In this document: in pieces, positions 45,965-57,427 of the stretch
Layout of the letters: each line of letters starts with the position of its first letter
Numbering within the stretch: the stretch's first letter is position 1
Assembly (NCBI GenBank): GCA_000827325.1
Contig: KN832873.1
Location: 3,037-67,036 of the forward strand
Direction of reading: 5' to 3'
DNA length: 64,000 nucleotides
DNA from: Oidiodendron maius Zn
Taxonomy: Eukaryota; Ascomycota; Leotiomycetes; Myxotrichaceae
Position numbers and translations under genes: made by a program
Notes under the pieces: generated by a model
What the model was told of the DNA's origin: nothing
What the model saw: the letters and a program-made list of their open reading frames with translations, nothing else
Database searches by the model: none

Positions 45965-47610
45965 TCATACTTTGTGCATGCGCAACGGATTTTGGTACTG
46001 CGACTTAGGTGTAGCAAAAGTCTGGCTGGGGTCCCAGTCGCGGGGGAGGGTGCCGGGGGTGTGAGATGAAGAAAAGGAGCTCGTGGGAGGATTGTACTGG
46101 GCTTTGCGGACAAAGTAGTTGGGTGTGACGCGACCTTCCTTGGGGGATACTGGAGGAAGTGACGAGATCTGATGGTAGGCGGGCTCAGGGGTCTTGACTC
46201 CGTTGTTTGTATGCGCGAGCATCTCATACGTCCCGGGATCGCTAGCGACAGGAGACTTTACGCTGGCGTGCTCTCTCCAGGCCTTTATCAATTTATACCA
46301 GCCCGTAAACATAGAGAAATGTCCGAGTAGGAGCAGGCACCAGATGCCGTTCAGCTATATCTAGTCAGCATCTAGCCCAGGACGGCGATGGGACTCATTA
46401 TGGGCTCTTACCGATAATAGGGCAAGAACCGTCACCACGGTGGCTTCATTAACGACAAGCTCCTGCCCAAGGCCTATACAGGGCTCCTTACTTCCATTCT
46501 TAATCAAGCAAATGAGCCACGACTCTGCCTGTGCCGGATCTTGACGAAGTCTGGTCTCGACATCATCTAGGAACACGAAGATAATGGCAAAGAACACCAC
46601 TTCGGCAATGATAATAAGAACAACCGTGAACCCTCGCCACTGCAGCTCAATCAATGGGCGAATCCGGCGATAGGTTTGACTAGGTGTCAGTGTTCCCCTC
46701 ATACTAATATTATATGAAGGCAGGCCCGAACCCGCCCTGGTCGTCGAGCGGTCCCCGAGGTATAGCACGTATACCTTTGTGCAGTAGGCAATGGTCGCAA
46801 ACTGAACAATGAGAGTGATACCAGCGAGCACGAGAAGCGGAACCCAGAAATCCGCCAGGCTATTATTGTGGTTAATGTGGCAAGTGTCTCCGAATCGGAA
46901 TGACACCCCACTGAAGACCAACGCGAGCGCGAGGGCGATGGCCGGTATGCCCCATCCCACCACAAGCGTTGCCCACATGAAAGTTCTTCCTAAGGACATT
47001 CGCCAACAGATTTGGAGGTGCAGTGCGATAGACCGCAGGCATATCCACATTACCGCACTCAAACCCCCAAGAAGTATAAATGTGCCAGAGACTCCGCACG
47101 TTCTACTAGAGTGCATATCATTTGGCGTGATCGCATTATAGCATTGGGCTGGTTTGGCAGCGAGCGGGATGATAAATCCTAGCTTGAATTAATTAGTATA
47201 TGGTGTATTTAGGAATCCAGGTTAGGAGGCTCTGCATACAGATATCATGTTAACGGCAATCACTATACAGAAGTTCATATAGTGCCGACGCGTCTTGCTC
47301 ACCGGGAGGAACGCATACGAGATAAGGATGAATGCCATGCAAATAATGCTCGCCACATTAATCCAGCTCGTCGACTGGGTGACAGAGTTGAAATTATCTG
47401 GATACAGCCATTCTGTCTGCGGGCAGGGTAGACAGCAAGACACACCGAGGGCATTGGAACAAAATCTGCCGTCAATATCTAGAGGACGATGAGTAACTTT
47501 TAATAGAGAAGGTGGATTTTGGACGTACAACCACCCGTCGCCGAGAAAAGGTCTTGCTGCAAGAATGGTTTGGGGCAGCTACCCTGGCCAGCGGTCTCGT
47601 TTCCGGCCAT
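45965..47610 (-). CDS. Fungal seven-transmembrane receptor (GPCR-like), 493 residues
   Basis: Four exons: 47529-47610, 47240-47478, 46412-47182 and 45965-46354. Introns of 50, 57 and 57 nt have GTACGT, GTATGC and GTAAGA donors. The N-terminus MAGNETAGQGSCPKPFL and the Cys-rich CCLPCPQTEWLYPD outer segment match a fungal family often annotated secretin- or Frizzled-like receptor. TM1 is WINVASIICMAFILISYAFL. A helix pair meets a conserved Cys (NAITPND...TC), followed by the ICWRMSLGRTFMW block. The last helix ends in ALLSLNGIWCLLLLGHFSM. A 110-residue Ser/Pro-rich cytoplasmic tail (SSFSSSHTPGTLP) offers phosphorylation sites. It would sit in the plasma membrane and couple to a heterotrimeric G protein; the ligand is unknown. 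The second acceptor was chosen as CAAG rather than CTAG to keep the frame (MISLGFIIPLAAKP). Confidence 0.88.
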
Positions 47611-49242
47611 CTTCTCTAGCGTCGAAAGCTACACCGGGGTCTCTAGGAGTAATCGCAAGTTGGGCTTGCGCTGTTATTGCGTGTCCACAACGGTCTAATG
47701 AGACTCATGGAGTGTTATTCGATAATCTAGCACGTTTTCGTCGGACGAGTCAATCAAGTGTTGTGGAGAAATAGGAGGCTCAGTTGGCAATGGCTAGAGG
47801 GATGTGGGAGCAAGGTCAAGATTCTTTAAATAAACAGAACAGAGCTAGAGATTCCCATGGAACATTACCCTACCTGATAGAAGATGGATTATAGAGGAGT
47901 GCAAATACCTAGATCGCCGCCCCGTGCCCCATCTAGGCCAGCGGGTGGTTACGGGACGCTTTGATACCTAGTTTCAAGGTTGCGCAGATGGGCCTGAGAG
48001 GTCCAAGAAGTCCACGCGACGACTGGGACAGGCCAGAGGCGGGATTTGACCCGTTCATGCAGAGAAGAACATCGTAATGGAGGTGCGGCATCGGCGAGAG
48101 TTGTTGCAATACGATTGTCGGAGACCGGAACATTTCCCATAAACAACCATTCACCAGCTAAGCTACGCAGGACCAGCCTAAGAGGGATTAGAGCGTATAT
48201 CCCCTGAGACGAACACATCTGGGGTTACCCTTTGCTTACCCCTTCACCCCAGGGGTAGACGTTTCTCCCGATTGGGATGGTACCATGAATTATCTAGGGA
48301 AATAGCCAGATTGTTTAGATTTTTGGTTCATGCTCACGGCGGATCGCGATAGTGTGTGCTACAGTGGTAGAAAAGCACGCACACGGACGACTGCTCGTGA
48401 AGGGACTGCTCGTGGAGAGGCTGCTTGTCGATTTGTGCACATGTGGGGACGGGTACGGGAAGGGGTTGCAACACCCCTATCTAACACCCGCATGACAGCA
48501 GACAGGATTTTCTTCGGGGGCGGGGATGGTGCCTGCCAAGCCACCGAGATGGTCGACGCGGAGTACATATTTTCCCTTTCTAGCGCGAGCTCAAATGTCC
48601 CCCGCATTATGGACCCGTGTTGTCTGTGCGTTACAAACAAACGTCCCCCGCATTATGAACCCGTGCCTTCCCTACGTCAAATTAACAGGCAGCCATGCTA
48701 CTACTTGTAACGCAAATCCTGGTATAAACTTGTCATCTGAACCCCCTCCCAACATCTAGTTTTGGAGTATTACCTGTGCCGCGAGGCATTTTCTGCCAGT
48801 GGCTAGACGTCAATTGTAATAGAGCAATGAGTTAAAATTGTTTCTATTCCAGCTACTATAACAGATAGCGACAGAGCTAAGACCGGGTTACACAATAAAA
48901 TCAGAGGAAATCGCCAGTTTTAAGTCATGATATTTTCTGCCTTAATTGAGAGTGGAGTTTCATAATAGCATCTTCTCTTTTTTTCTCTCTTCTTTTATTT
49001 AATACGACAGGTAAAGGGTAGCCAGTTGTGAGATTAAGCGCAATTGGAGGAGAGTATCGAATATAGTGAAGTTTAGAGCTCTTGATACGCTACTTTCACA
49101 GGGGAGGCGTATCGGCGAATGAGTCGTCCCACCTAGATGGCCAACCGCGACCTTTCAGTTAGCGTGACATTCAGAAAGAATGAAATACAATAAGAGGACT
49201 CCGGAATAGGGTAAGCTAATTCACTTGCGTCACTTAGGGCAC
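47611..49242. other. 1.6-kb intergenic region with short direct repeats
   Basis: Nothing coding is recognised. GTCCCCCGCATTATGGACCC and a near copy ending GAACCC lie about 47 bases apart (48598 and 48644). Three imperfect CTGCTCGTGAAGG units lie at about 48391-48428. 47800-48240 has only overlapping small frames. Confidence 0.4.
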
Positions 49243-50293
49243 TCACGCGGCATGATATCTTTCCCCAGATACCCCCGCCGTCTCGACGACAGTTCGGATC
49301 TTCGCATTCTCTTCAGGTGTCAATGTGATAGATAGAGCCGAGATATTGGTGTCTAAATTCCTTGGCTTCGTCGTTCCGGGAATTGGGATAATGTCATCAC
49401 CCTGGGCCAAAAGCCATGCAAGAGCCAAGGCACCGACGTTAACTCCCTTGGATTGGGCAATTTTCTCAAATGCCTCCACCACCTTCAGATTTTTAGGGAA
49501 ATTATCCTTGGAAAATCTCGGAAGGAGACGACGAAGATCTCCTTCTGGGAAATCATCAGGAGATTTAAAATGTCCTGTCAAGAATCCTCGACCAAGAGGT
49601 GCATAGCAGACTACAGCCACACCAAGCTCACGGCATGCCGCTAGGAGACCATTCTGCTCAATATCCAGACTAAATGGGTTATATTCAATCTGTACCGCAG
49701 ATATATGATGGATTTTGCATCTTTAGAAGCGTAATGTAGTTAGTATTGAGGCGAAACTCCCAGAAATGACAGGTATGGAGTATTACTGACGCGCGACGTA
49801 AGGTGCTAGCTGAACACTCTGACAATCCCAAATATCGAACCTTGCCTTCATTCTTTAACTCAACCATTGCAGCAACGGTCTTCTCAATCGGGGTCACCTT
49901 ATCTAAGCGGTGGATGTAGTATAGATCGACCCAGGCTACTCCCAATCTCTTCAGACTTTTATTACAGGCATCTTTGACATACTCAGGGTCACTCCTGACA
50001 TACGCTTTGCCCTCTTCATCAACTCCACCGCCACCTTTAGTAGCTAGGAAGATCTCGCTCCGCTTCCCTGATTTGATGAACCATTTTCCCAGGAGGTCCT
50101 CACTGTCCCCATACACATCGGCTGTATCCCAGTTGTGGATACCGCTGCCATAGACATAATCCAGAAATTGGAGGCGTTCTTCGTCCGGGGCGGCAGGAAA
50201 GTAGTACGCAGAGAGCCCCATGGTGCCGAGTCCTAACGCCGTAACGTGGGGCCCATTTCTTCCTAGTTGACGGGTTTGGAGTTGAGGAGTCAT
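49243..50293 (-). CDS. Aldo-keto reductase, 326 residues
   Basis: Two exons: 49791-50293 and 49243-49720, split by a 70-nt intron (GTCAGT...AAAG) that joins LRRA to CKIHHISAVQIEYNPF in frame. The AKR tetrad is visible: Asp and Tyr in WDTADVYGDSEDLLGKW, Lys in IFLATKGG, and His in DLYYIHRLD. The phosphate-binding end IPGTTKPRNLDTNI points to NADPH. This is the YakC-like/AKR13-type subgroup that reduces aldehydes or ketones in the cytosol. The frame stops at GERYHAA, slightly shorter than many relatives. A GTGAGT right at the end suggests one more small exon that I could not place. Substrate unknown. Confidence 0.9.
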
Positions 50294-50785
50294 GATGCTT
50301 CTGTATATTGAAACATTGCCAGTTTCAACGAAATGAACAACAGAATTTCGGATCGATAACAGCTGTATATATATATATATGCTCTACTGCCTGATGTTTC
50401 CTTCTTAAATTGCCGATTGCGTCAGCGACGTTATGGCTTGGCGAGTGTCCCACATCTGCTTCGGGAAGCTTCCTCATAGTGGGGCAGTTTTGCAGGCTCA
50501 AGCCGGTAATTTTAGGACTGGAGTTGCGGGATGAGGGCTTACGCGTGATATTAGTGTGTGATGTTTGAGGTGCGGGTGATGACGAGATGCCAATGCTCAC
50601 CAAAAGAGGGTGGGGAATGGCTTATTTCAAGGTCATGTGTCTGATGATATGCCCCGCAGAAAAATAAAAATAAAGTCATATATGTTGGCTATAGTGACTG
50701 AACGTCTCACTGTTGCTCTATTAAGGGTTAAGGACTTAAGTCGTTAATGTCGCTGCGATTTTAAAACTTGTATTATAAATATGAT
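50294..50785. other. Intergenic DNA between AKR and bZIP genes
   Basis: Upstream of the AKR start. It includes a TATATATATATATA tract near 50369, which may serve as its core promoter, and the 3' side of the minus-strand bZIP gene. No gene recognised. Confidence 0.4.
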
Positions 50786-52230
50786 TTAAGTACTCCCCCT
50801 AATTTCACGCCACCATCGGGTTTGTTGAGACATTTCGCCATCAAGCCCATCGATCAACAGCCACCACTTTCTACGGAACCAGGGCTGCATTTCCCAGCTT
50901 CGGATGTCCCATGGTGCTCCAGAGCCCGTCATATCACCTCCATCTCTTACGGTGGAGCCCCAGCAAATAAGTCCATCGCTCGTTAGATCTCGACACAGCT
51001 CCGCAGGATCAAACGGTTGTGGTTGGACCTGAAGGAGCTGTATAGTACAATTCCGAAATGCAGGAAATGGCAAAATATCAAGATACGGGTGATGTGGACT
51101 GGTTAATTGTATAGCAGAAGGTCGAAGTTGGGGCTTGAGATGTACAAACTCCCCGGCACACATTGTTTGGGCCACTTCATGTGATATTTGCGGCTGGTAA
51201 AATGGCGACTGCGACTTCTTATTCATCAACTCTGCAGGCGAAAGTCCGATCATTGCGGCATTAGACATACATGCTGCAAAGAACGATATTGTGGTAAGTT
51301 GAATGGTGTTCATGTGAATATCAGGGAGATGGCAGTGATCAGAATTGGTCCTCACGGTTGGAATACGTCGAGCTTCAATTTCTGGGCTCCTAGACAATGT
51401 GCTATTCATTGGGAGCTTTTCACCTCCAGAGAGTGTCTTTATGCCCGCCATCAAAATTTCTTCAAGAGGGAACTTTCGGTTCACAATATCCTCCGGCAGC
51501 TGAGCGTCGGCTAATCTGCTGGAGAGGAGAGGAAACGGTGTGACATTGTGCGGCGGATCCTGTTGAATGTCATCTTGACTGTTGGGAAATCTGCTCTCTT
51601 CCGCTCCTACAATATCCTGACCGGCGTTTCTCAAAGGCCATGTAAAAACGTCGTCCGAGTAGACCGCCAGTGAGGGGTCGATCGCCGAATGGGTTATAAA
51701 ATTCCCATCCAGACCAACATCTTCTTGATGTTGATCCATTGATACATCCGTGGTCGGCTGAAATTGGGCACACTGTGACGTACCGACAGGAAGGTTGCCC
51801 TCACACTCAGCCTGGTCACTGAGTGGGGTATACATGTGAGAGACGGATTCTTGGAGAGACCCCTGTGCATTCATATCATTATAGCCTGATCCATCCCTCG
51901 AATGCTTATCACCTTGACAACCAAGCCCAGCAAAGCGATTGACCTGCGTGGATGGTAGGGTAGGATCGGTACTTTGCCCTTTAGCAATCGCTTCGAGTCC
52001 CTGCATGTATCGCTTTTTCTTGTCTCCTGGCAATAAATTTCGGTCAGGTCACTGATTGGAGAGTAAGGAATGGAAGGTGGCCGAGTGGCTGGTCAGTCAA
52101 AGGACGACTAACGATAATTTTTCTGGGCTACTCTGTTCTGTTCACGCCTGCGTTCAGTTATTTGACGGCTACGACGTGACCCTACTCCTCTCAGATGGTC
52201 CGTCGTTGGCGGTGTGATATCCATCGACAT
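50786..52230 (-). CDS. bZIP transcription factor with DUF3425 domain, 452 residues
   Basis: Two exons: 52113-52230 and 50786-52026, with an 86-nt intron (GTTAGT...CCAG). Joining them completes a basic region, REQNRVAQKNYRDKKKRYMQ, whose NxxAQKNYR core is the hallmark of the fungal bZIP class linked to DUF3425. The long middle is Gln/Ser/Asp-rich and probably disordered. The C-terminal DUF3425 part carries SPHHPYLDILPFPAFR, then LICWGS and SGAPWDIRSWE ahead of the Trp-rich WFRRKWWLL, all conserved in that domain. Nuclear regulator of unknown targets. The first ATG (MSMDITPP) was taken as the start; a second lies two codons on. A start inside exon 2 would lose half the basic region, so the spliced model is preferred. 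Confidence 0.9.
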
Positions 52231-53359
52231 CCTGATCGTGCAAGCCTTAGACAGCGCGTCTCTCTTGCATAGCAATGAGGTCGAGACTAGATTTTTAAGA
52301 ATCGCAATCGGGGGCTTCGGGAATCGCCGCCGAATTTCAGTAGAGAATGCGTCTCCCCTCGGACTTAGGCATCAATCGTGAAATCAGAGGGAACTCAGTA
52401 GCAAATCAGGGTAGTTTACATCAACGCCACCGTTTCCGAATATACTGCCTTCCTATTGGCTAACGTTGCGTAGTCATGGTTATCTTCTCTAATAAGTTAG
52501 ATATAGCGGCCCACATGAAAATGATGCATTCCCGCATACTAGTCCATAACCTAACCGCCCATTGGATTTTGGAAGGTTCTTCTGGTCGGCATGTTCGGTA
52601 ACTTATGTATTTCGTATACTATTTTAAACTCCTTACTACAAGGCCCGCATAGCCAAGTTAAGCAAGGCGCAGGAATATTTAGGCGTATGCCAGGAGCGTT
52701 TGTGAGATATCATAAGCCACCTGGTTAACTAGTTCATTTTATTCCACACTTTGCTCTCGTAAGCCACTTTCCCATCGTAAGCCACTTACCTCGTTCACAT
52801 CGTCATCCACCTACCCGGCCGTCACATGTACACTTTGGTAACTCACGTCATGTGCCTACCGTGCAAGTTGCAGATCACGGATGCTACGGGTTGTATCTGG
52901 GTTAAAATTTTATTAGATTGATTGATATTATAAATTCATGAATCACAATCAATTCCGCACTCATAATATAATATAATCAAATGCTTAAGCACCGGCGTAC
53001 ATATAATCCAGAAGAGATACGGTAAGAAAAAATATAGAAGACAAGTAACTGCGGTATGTCTTTGAATGCTCAGCATCTGAGCGTTTAAAATTTCACGTTA
53101 CTCGACATTGACTGGACCGTTAGGCCGTATGAAGTAGCACATGATATTTGTGGACATAGTGTAATACGGTTGGTATGCACACTTTTCTCTATCGGAAAAT
53201 GCAGAAAGCAACGGATAAATTGACGACTATCTTTGCTGCAAAATATATCATTATGCGATCGCGGGAGAGCTAGACTATGTTAGGTGAATGATTTCATTTC
53301 AATTTATTCTAATCTCTGATAGATATCGACTTCCCCTTTTGAGTGCAGAATTCAGCCCT
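52231..53359. other. Intergenic region with GTAAGCCAC repeats
   Basis: Upstream side of the bZIP-DUF3425 gene. Three GTAAGCCAC-like words occur at about 52709, 52759 and 52778. 52900-53000 is AT-rich with TAATATAATATAATC. No gene recognised. Confidence 0.4.
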
Positions 53360-54253
53360 CTACGTACTGGTCCAGTGTCTTTTGAGATATTCTGCCACGG
53401 ACAGAGGGCGGATATCCGGGAACATGTCATTTAAGGTGGACTCAAAGTCCAGCCGCCCAATGGCAATGGAGAGAAGCAACTGATAATAGAATCTCTCAGA
53501 GGCACTGTGTTCGTCTTCCAGGGTGGCCAAAAGTTCCTCGCTTGGTACATGTGTGATACGAAGGTCTAGCCCACAAATTTCTTTGACTAGATGAGCAACA
53601 TCATTGAAACTAAGCCTGTCACCAACAATCCTGCTCTCAGGTTGCCATTTAGGCAAGTCGAGGGAGGCAGCCACAAATCGACCGATGTCTTGTATTGTTG
53701 TGAGTACAACCTTCTGGGAACCATCGCCTGGAAAAGTTGCTGTACCCGCTCGCAAGTCAATAGCGAATGCGGGGCCTTCATAGCCTGCTAGGGCTTCTTT
53801 CTCATCCTTGATGCAACCAGGACCCCAGACGTTCATCCATAAACCGTTTATGAAGCGAGTGTATTCCAATCCCGATGACTGAACGGCCTGCCAAACAATT
53901 TCCTTTTGCGAATAGAGGTCAACAATATCATGGCAGTCCGCGGCCCATTCCGAAGGTACAAAGCGAACAACGCCGGCTTCTTTAGCTCCCTGCAGAAGAT
54001 TGAGCTCAGCGGACGTCGAGTCGGTGCCATACGGAGAGATGCAACTGATCACGGTATGTACCCCTTCCAAGGCTCTTTTGAGCTCTTGGGTCGAACCATA
54101 ATCCACGATACGAATATCGATCTCTAGCTTGGCCACATCAAGCTGATTGGAGCGAGAAAGAAGAATAACTTTGTGTTTCTTTGCATTCAGAATCGCCTTA
54201 ATAATGTGTAATCCCACCCGAGTTGCCCCTCCAGCAATAGCTATGACGACCAT
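53360..54253 (-). CDS. NmrA-like/isoflavone-reductase-family protein, 297 residues
   Basis: An intronless atypical SDR. The N-terminal cofactor loop reads IAGGATRVGLHI (GGATxxG, residues 8-14), a form common in NmrA/PCBER-type proteins. It continues with VILLSRS, the VHTVISCISPYG strand, and RFVPSEWAAD, the RFxPSEFG-like motif of the family. Some members are NADPH-dependent ether or enone reductases; others, like NmrA, only sense the NAD(P) redox state and bind a regulator. The Lys usual in PCBER-type enzymes may be represented by the K in LYSQKEIVW; I could not confirm it. Start at 54253 is the first ATG and sits at the Rossmann strand, as usual. Cytosolic. Role not assignable. Confidence 0.88.
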   Translation of the reverse strand: MVVIAIAGGATRVGLHIIKAILNAKKHKVILLSRSNQLDVAKLEIDIRIVDYGSTQELKRALEGVHTVISCISPYGTDSTSAELNLLQGAKEAGVVRFVPSEWAADCHDIVDLYSQKEIVWQAVQSSGLEYTRFINGLWMNVWGPGCIKDEKEALAGYEGPAFAIDLRAGTATFPGDGSQKVVLTTIQDIGRFVAASLDLPKWQPESRIVGDRLSFNDVAHLVKEICGLDLRITHVPSEELLATLEDEHSASERFYYQLLLSIAIGRLDFESTLNDMFPDIRPLSVAEYLKRHWTST

Positions 54254-55176
54254 ATTAATACAATTCGATTGTCTTTCTAAGACTAGATTAAAAAATCGGG
54301 CTCCGGTTGAAGAACGGTGCTGGGTTAAAGGTAGTTATAGTTGCACGTCGTTGATATAATTATGTGCCGATGAATGTCGAAATAGAGTGTAATCACCTAT
54401 GTGGTTCAAGCGCCCTTCTGTCTGAGTATCATAGTGGTAGAATTATAATTGGACTCTTATAGACGTGCTTACTAGAGTCTTTCACTTGTATTTGGCCCAC
54501 CAGAGTAGATGATGCAAGGTGTTGTGATTCCAACTTACTCCCCTGAATCCGTATTATGATTTGCTTACTTTGGCTTATTCTAATTTGCATTGTAAATTAA
54601 CGAGGCCCCACAAGTTCTCGTTCTAGCTGCGTAGAGTTGTTTTTTATTTTCGGGATATTGGTGGTTTTGACGCGGTGGGTGCAGGCCAGGATGACAAGTA
54701 AATAATCTGTGATGCTTGCCATAACCCACTAACACATGATTAACAATATGCACCCGTGGGTCAGGCTGGCCCCTCAGTCTGTGAATAACCCCTGCCCCTC
54801 CCAACTTCAAATTACGCTGCATTACGGCATCTACTATATACCGTATTGCATAACTTCGGTATCTATTTAGGCAACGCGCGCCGGGAGGGTTAATGTTTCG
54901 TTGGGTGCCACACTCGGGTGACACCACCTAACTTTAAATGGCTTACCACTTCATGTAATCATCATACCGCTGACGAGGATGGCAACTCAGTATAGATGAG
55001 GACGGGGGAGAGATCATAAAATACCGAAAATCAACCATTTGCATACTTTTGATAATATAGTAAGCAGTCGATTGCTGAATAGTAAGGAGCTAGGCGTGAT
55101 CTCTAGATCAGACTCCCACTGACATACCAGAAATCTCTACACTTAAGACGTTTACCTATCTACGTGGGCGAATAAC
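54254..55176. other. Divergent promoter region between NmrA-like and SDR genes
   Basis: Noncoding between two divergently transcribed oxidoreductase genes. 54640-54930 is more GC-rich and includes TTGGGTGCCACACTCGGGTG. No element can be named. Confidence 0.4.
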
Positions 55177-56227
55177 ATGGAAGAGCTTCCTGAAGACTAT
55201 TACGTGAATCAATTTGCATTCACAAACACCCTCTATCGAGATATCTACCCAGCAATCAATCCTGGGAACACAAATCTTTCACAGAAGGGGAAAGTCGTTG
55301 TAATTACAGGTGCAAGTCAAGGGATCGGCCAAAAGGTATGGCACACAATGTATTGTTGAAAGAAGTTACAAGGCTATTTACAGTTCTACAATCGCTAACT
55401 TTGTAACGAGAAAGGGATTCGCAACTTCATTTGCTAAGGCAGGAGCAAAGGCTCTCTATCTCACGGGACGTTCTCTGGCCAGCTTGCAGGAGACCAAAAG
55501 GCTGGTGATCGGCCTAAATCCGAGTGTCACAGTCGTTACGAAGGCCGTGGATGTTCAGGACGGGTTACAAATCAAAGAGCTCTTTGATCAGATCAAATTG
55601 GATTACGGTAAAGCTGATGTTTTGATAAATAATGCAGGGTGCAATAGAGGAGGCCCTCTTGCAACTACGCCTATATCCGGCATTTGGGGGGATTTTGTGA
55701 GTCGAATATTATGACGGGGATTACAAGGCAGAATTGGGCATACTGACTAATAACAGGAAGTAATGGTTAAAGGAACCATGATGATGACACAGCACTTCCT
55801 TAATCTCCTTGGGGGCGAGTCTGTAGGGTATATAATCAACATCACTAGCGCTGGCGGAGTATTCTTCACCCCAGGACCAGATAGTTACGGTATGTGCAAG
55901 CTGCTGGAACTCCAAATGCAGCGATACCTTGCAGCCTCGAGCCCAAACGTTATCGCGACAGCACTGCATCCTGGTGCGATTCTGACCAATATTACTGCTC
56001 CTGAATTTGTCCGGATGTCTAAAGATACGTTTGAATTAGCGGGCGGAACCGCGTTGTGGCTGGCGACAGAAGAGGCACGCTTTATGAATGGGCGATATAT
56101 GAGTGTTAATTGGTCTGTGGACGAGTTGGCCCAACGCCAAAGGGAGATTATTGAGAATGATTTGCTGACTATGGAGTTGAAAGGTGTCACGGCATCTAGA
56201 AGCCAGTCTAGTTTAGGTTCTAACTAA
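55177..56227 (+). CDS. Short-chain dehydrogenase/reductase, 303 residues
   Basis: Three exons: 55177-55335, 55415-55696 and 55757-56227. Introns are 79 nt (GTATGG...AAAG) and 60 nt (GTGAGT...ACAG), both in phase 0. Classical SDR motifs are present: TGASQGIG at residues 44-51, NNAG after ADVLI, the catalytic Ser in INITSAGG, and YGMCK (YxxxK), followed by LHPGAILTNI. A 40-residue extension ahead of the Rossmann fold (QFAFTNTLYRDIYPAI) is common in fungal SDRs of secondary metabolism and redox housekeeping. No membrane segment. Divergent from the NmrA-like gene and just upstream of the second Zn2Cys6 gene, so possibly co-regulated; substrate unknown. Confidence 0.9.
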
Positions 56228-57427
56228 CCAACTCTGATGCCTAAACATTAAAATAACAATATCCATAATTTCAATAAAGGGAATCATGCTATATATACTA
56301 AAACCCATTTATATAGGTTATCTAAGGCAATATTCTAAATAGTTTCCTCGTTAAGAAGTATAAAGGTGATGGTTAATCTTCTCCAAACCCCTTTACCTAG
56401 TGGTTCAGGCCGGGTCGTATTCACTTCTGCTATTCTATCTCTTTACAGGCTCCTTACGTCCTACGCCTTACGTATTGAGCCACTGTCGCGAGCGCTAGAT
56501 ATTTATACAGTCACAACAAGCACTTTCTTAGAACACAGGCAACGTGAAATATTAAATTGGCCCGGATAAAGTCGCCCGAAAATCACGGTAAGGTTGAAGC
56601 TAAACTAAGTTTCGTATGAAGGAATCTAATAATGGAAATATAGGAACTGCTTTCCTGCTTCAGCTAATGAATTGAACCAACAACTATGAGACGAGGTTCT
56701 ACTTAGAGGGACAGGACAGCCCAGACACGCAGAAGATGGAAGTCTTTCATGGCGAATCCGGCTAATTACATGAGCTATGGCTTTTCACGGAGGTGGACCA
56801 TACCAGTGAGGCAGATCCCAAAGGCCCTAGATGCAGAAGAATTCAGTCAGTGGCTGTGGCAGCCTGCGTAGACAGCCGATAATTATGACAGCCCGGAATC
56901 AACTGTCGAGGAGATCGTACCTCGATTCGGAGGATTTCTTTGGCTGATGGTTTCTGACGTGGTATCCGATCGAAACAGGTGCTGGCGATTGTCTGTACTA
57001 GGGTTCTGATGTGGGCTTTCACACTCCTGTAGATTTAATGTTGGTTGAACCTATCTCTGTGTGCTTGGCTTTCGCTCCCGGCATGTGTTCGGCCTTCAAC
57101 GATCTCCAGCATCTTTCAGAAATTGGGGATTTCTGTAATTTTGGTGAGGATGGCTGTCTCCGGGTCGCGTCAGAGTATTCGGCGACTTGGGCGCATGATC
57201 AAGGGCTTGGGTATCAGGAGGCATTATAGTATGGGCGCACAGCATAAGAAGCCTATCAAATTAAGTGAATTTACATTTCATTCGATTATTCAGCTTAGGG
57301 AGCAGGTTCTCGAGCGCTCTGAACGTTCCATTCTATTGTAACAGGCAATGTAATGAACGCCAATCGTGCACTATCCCTCGAGCATCCAACATCGAGAGGA
57401 AGACAGCTCGCCTCTATTTGAATTGCT
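56228..57427 (+). other. Intergenic region with one broken open segment
   Basis: 56749-57009 on the plus strand is open with a single TAG at 56869. It encodes MANPANYMSYGFSRRW..., then after the stop DSPESTVEEIVPRFGGF. It may be a small decayed gene, with the TAG derived from CAG; family not recognised. The rest (56228-56700, 57010-57427) shows nothing. Confidence 0.3.
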
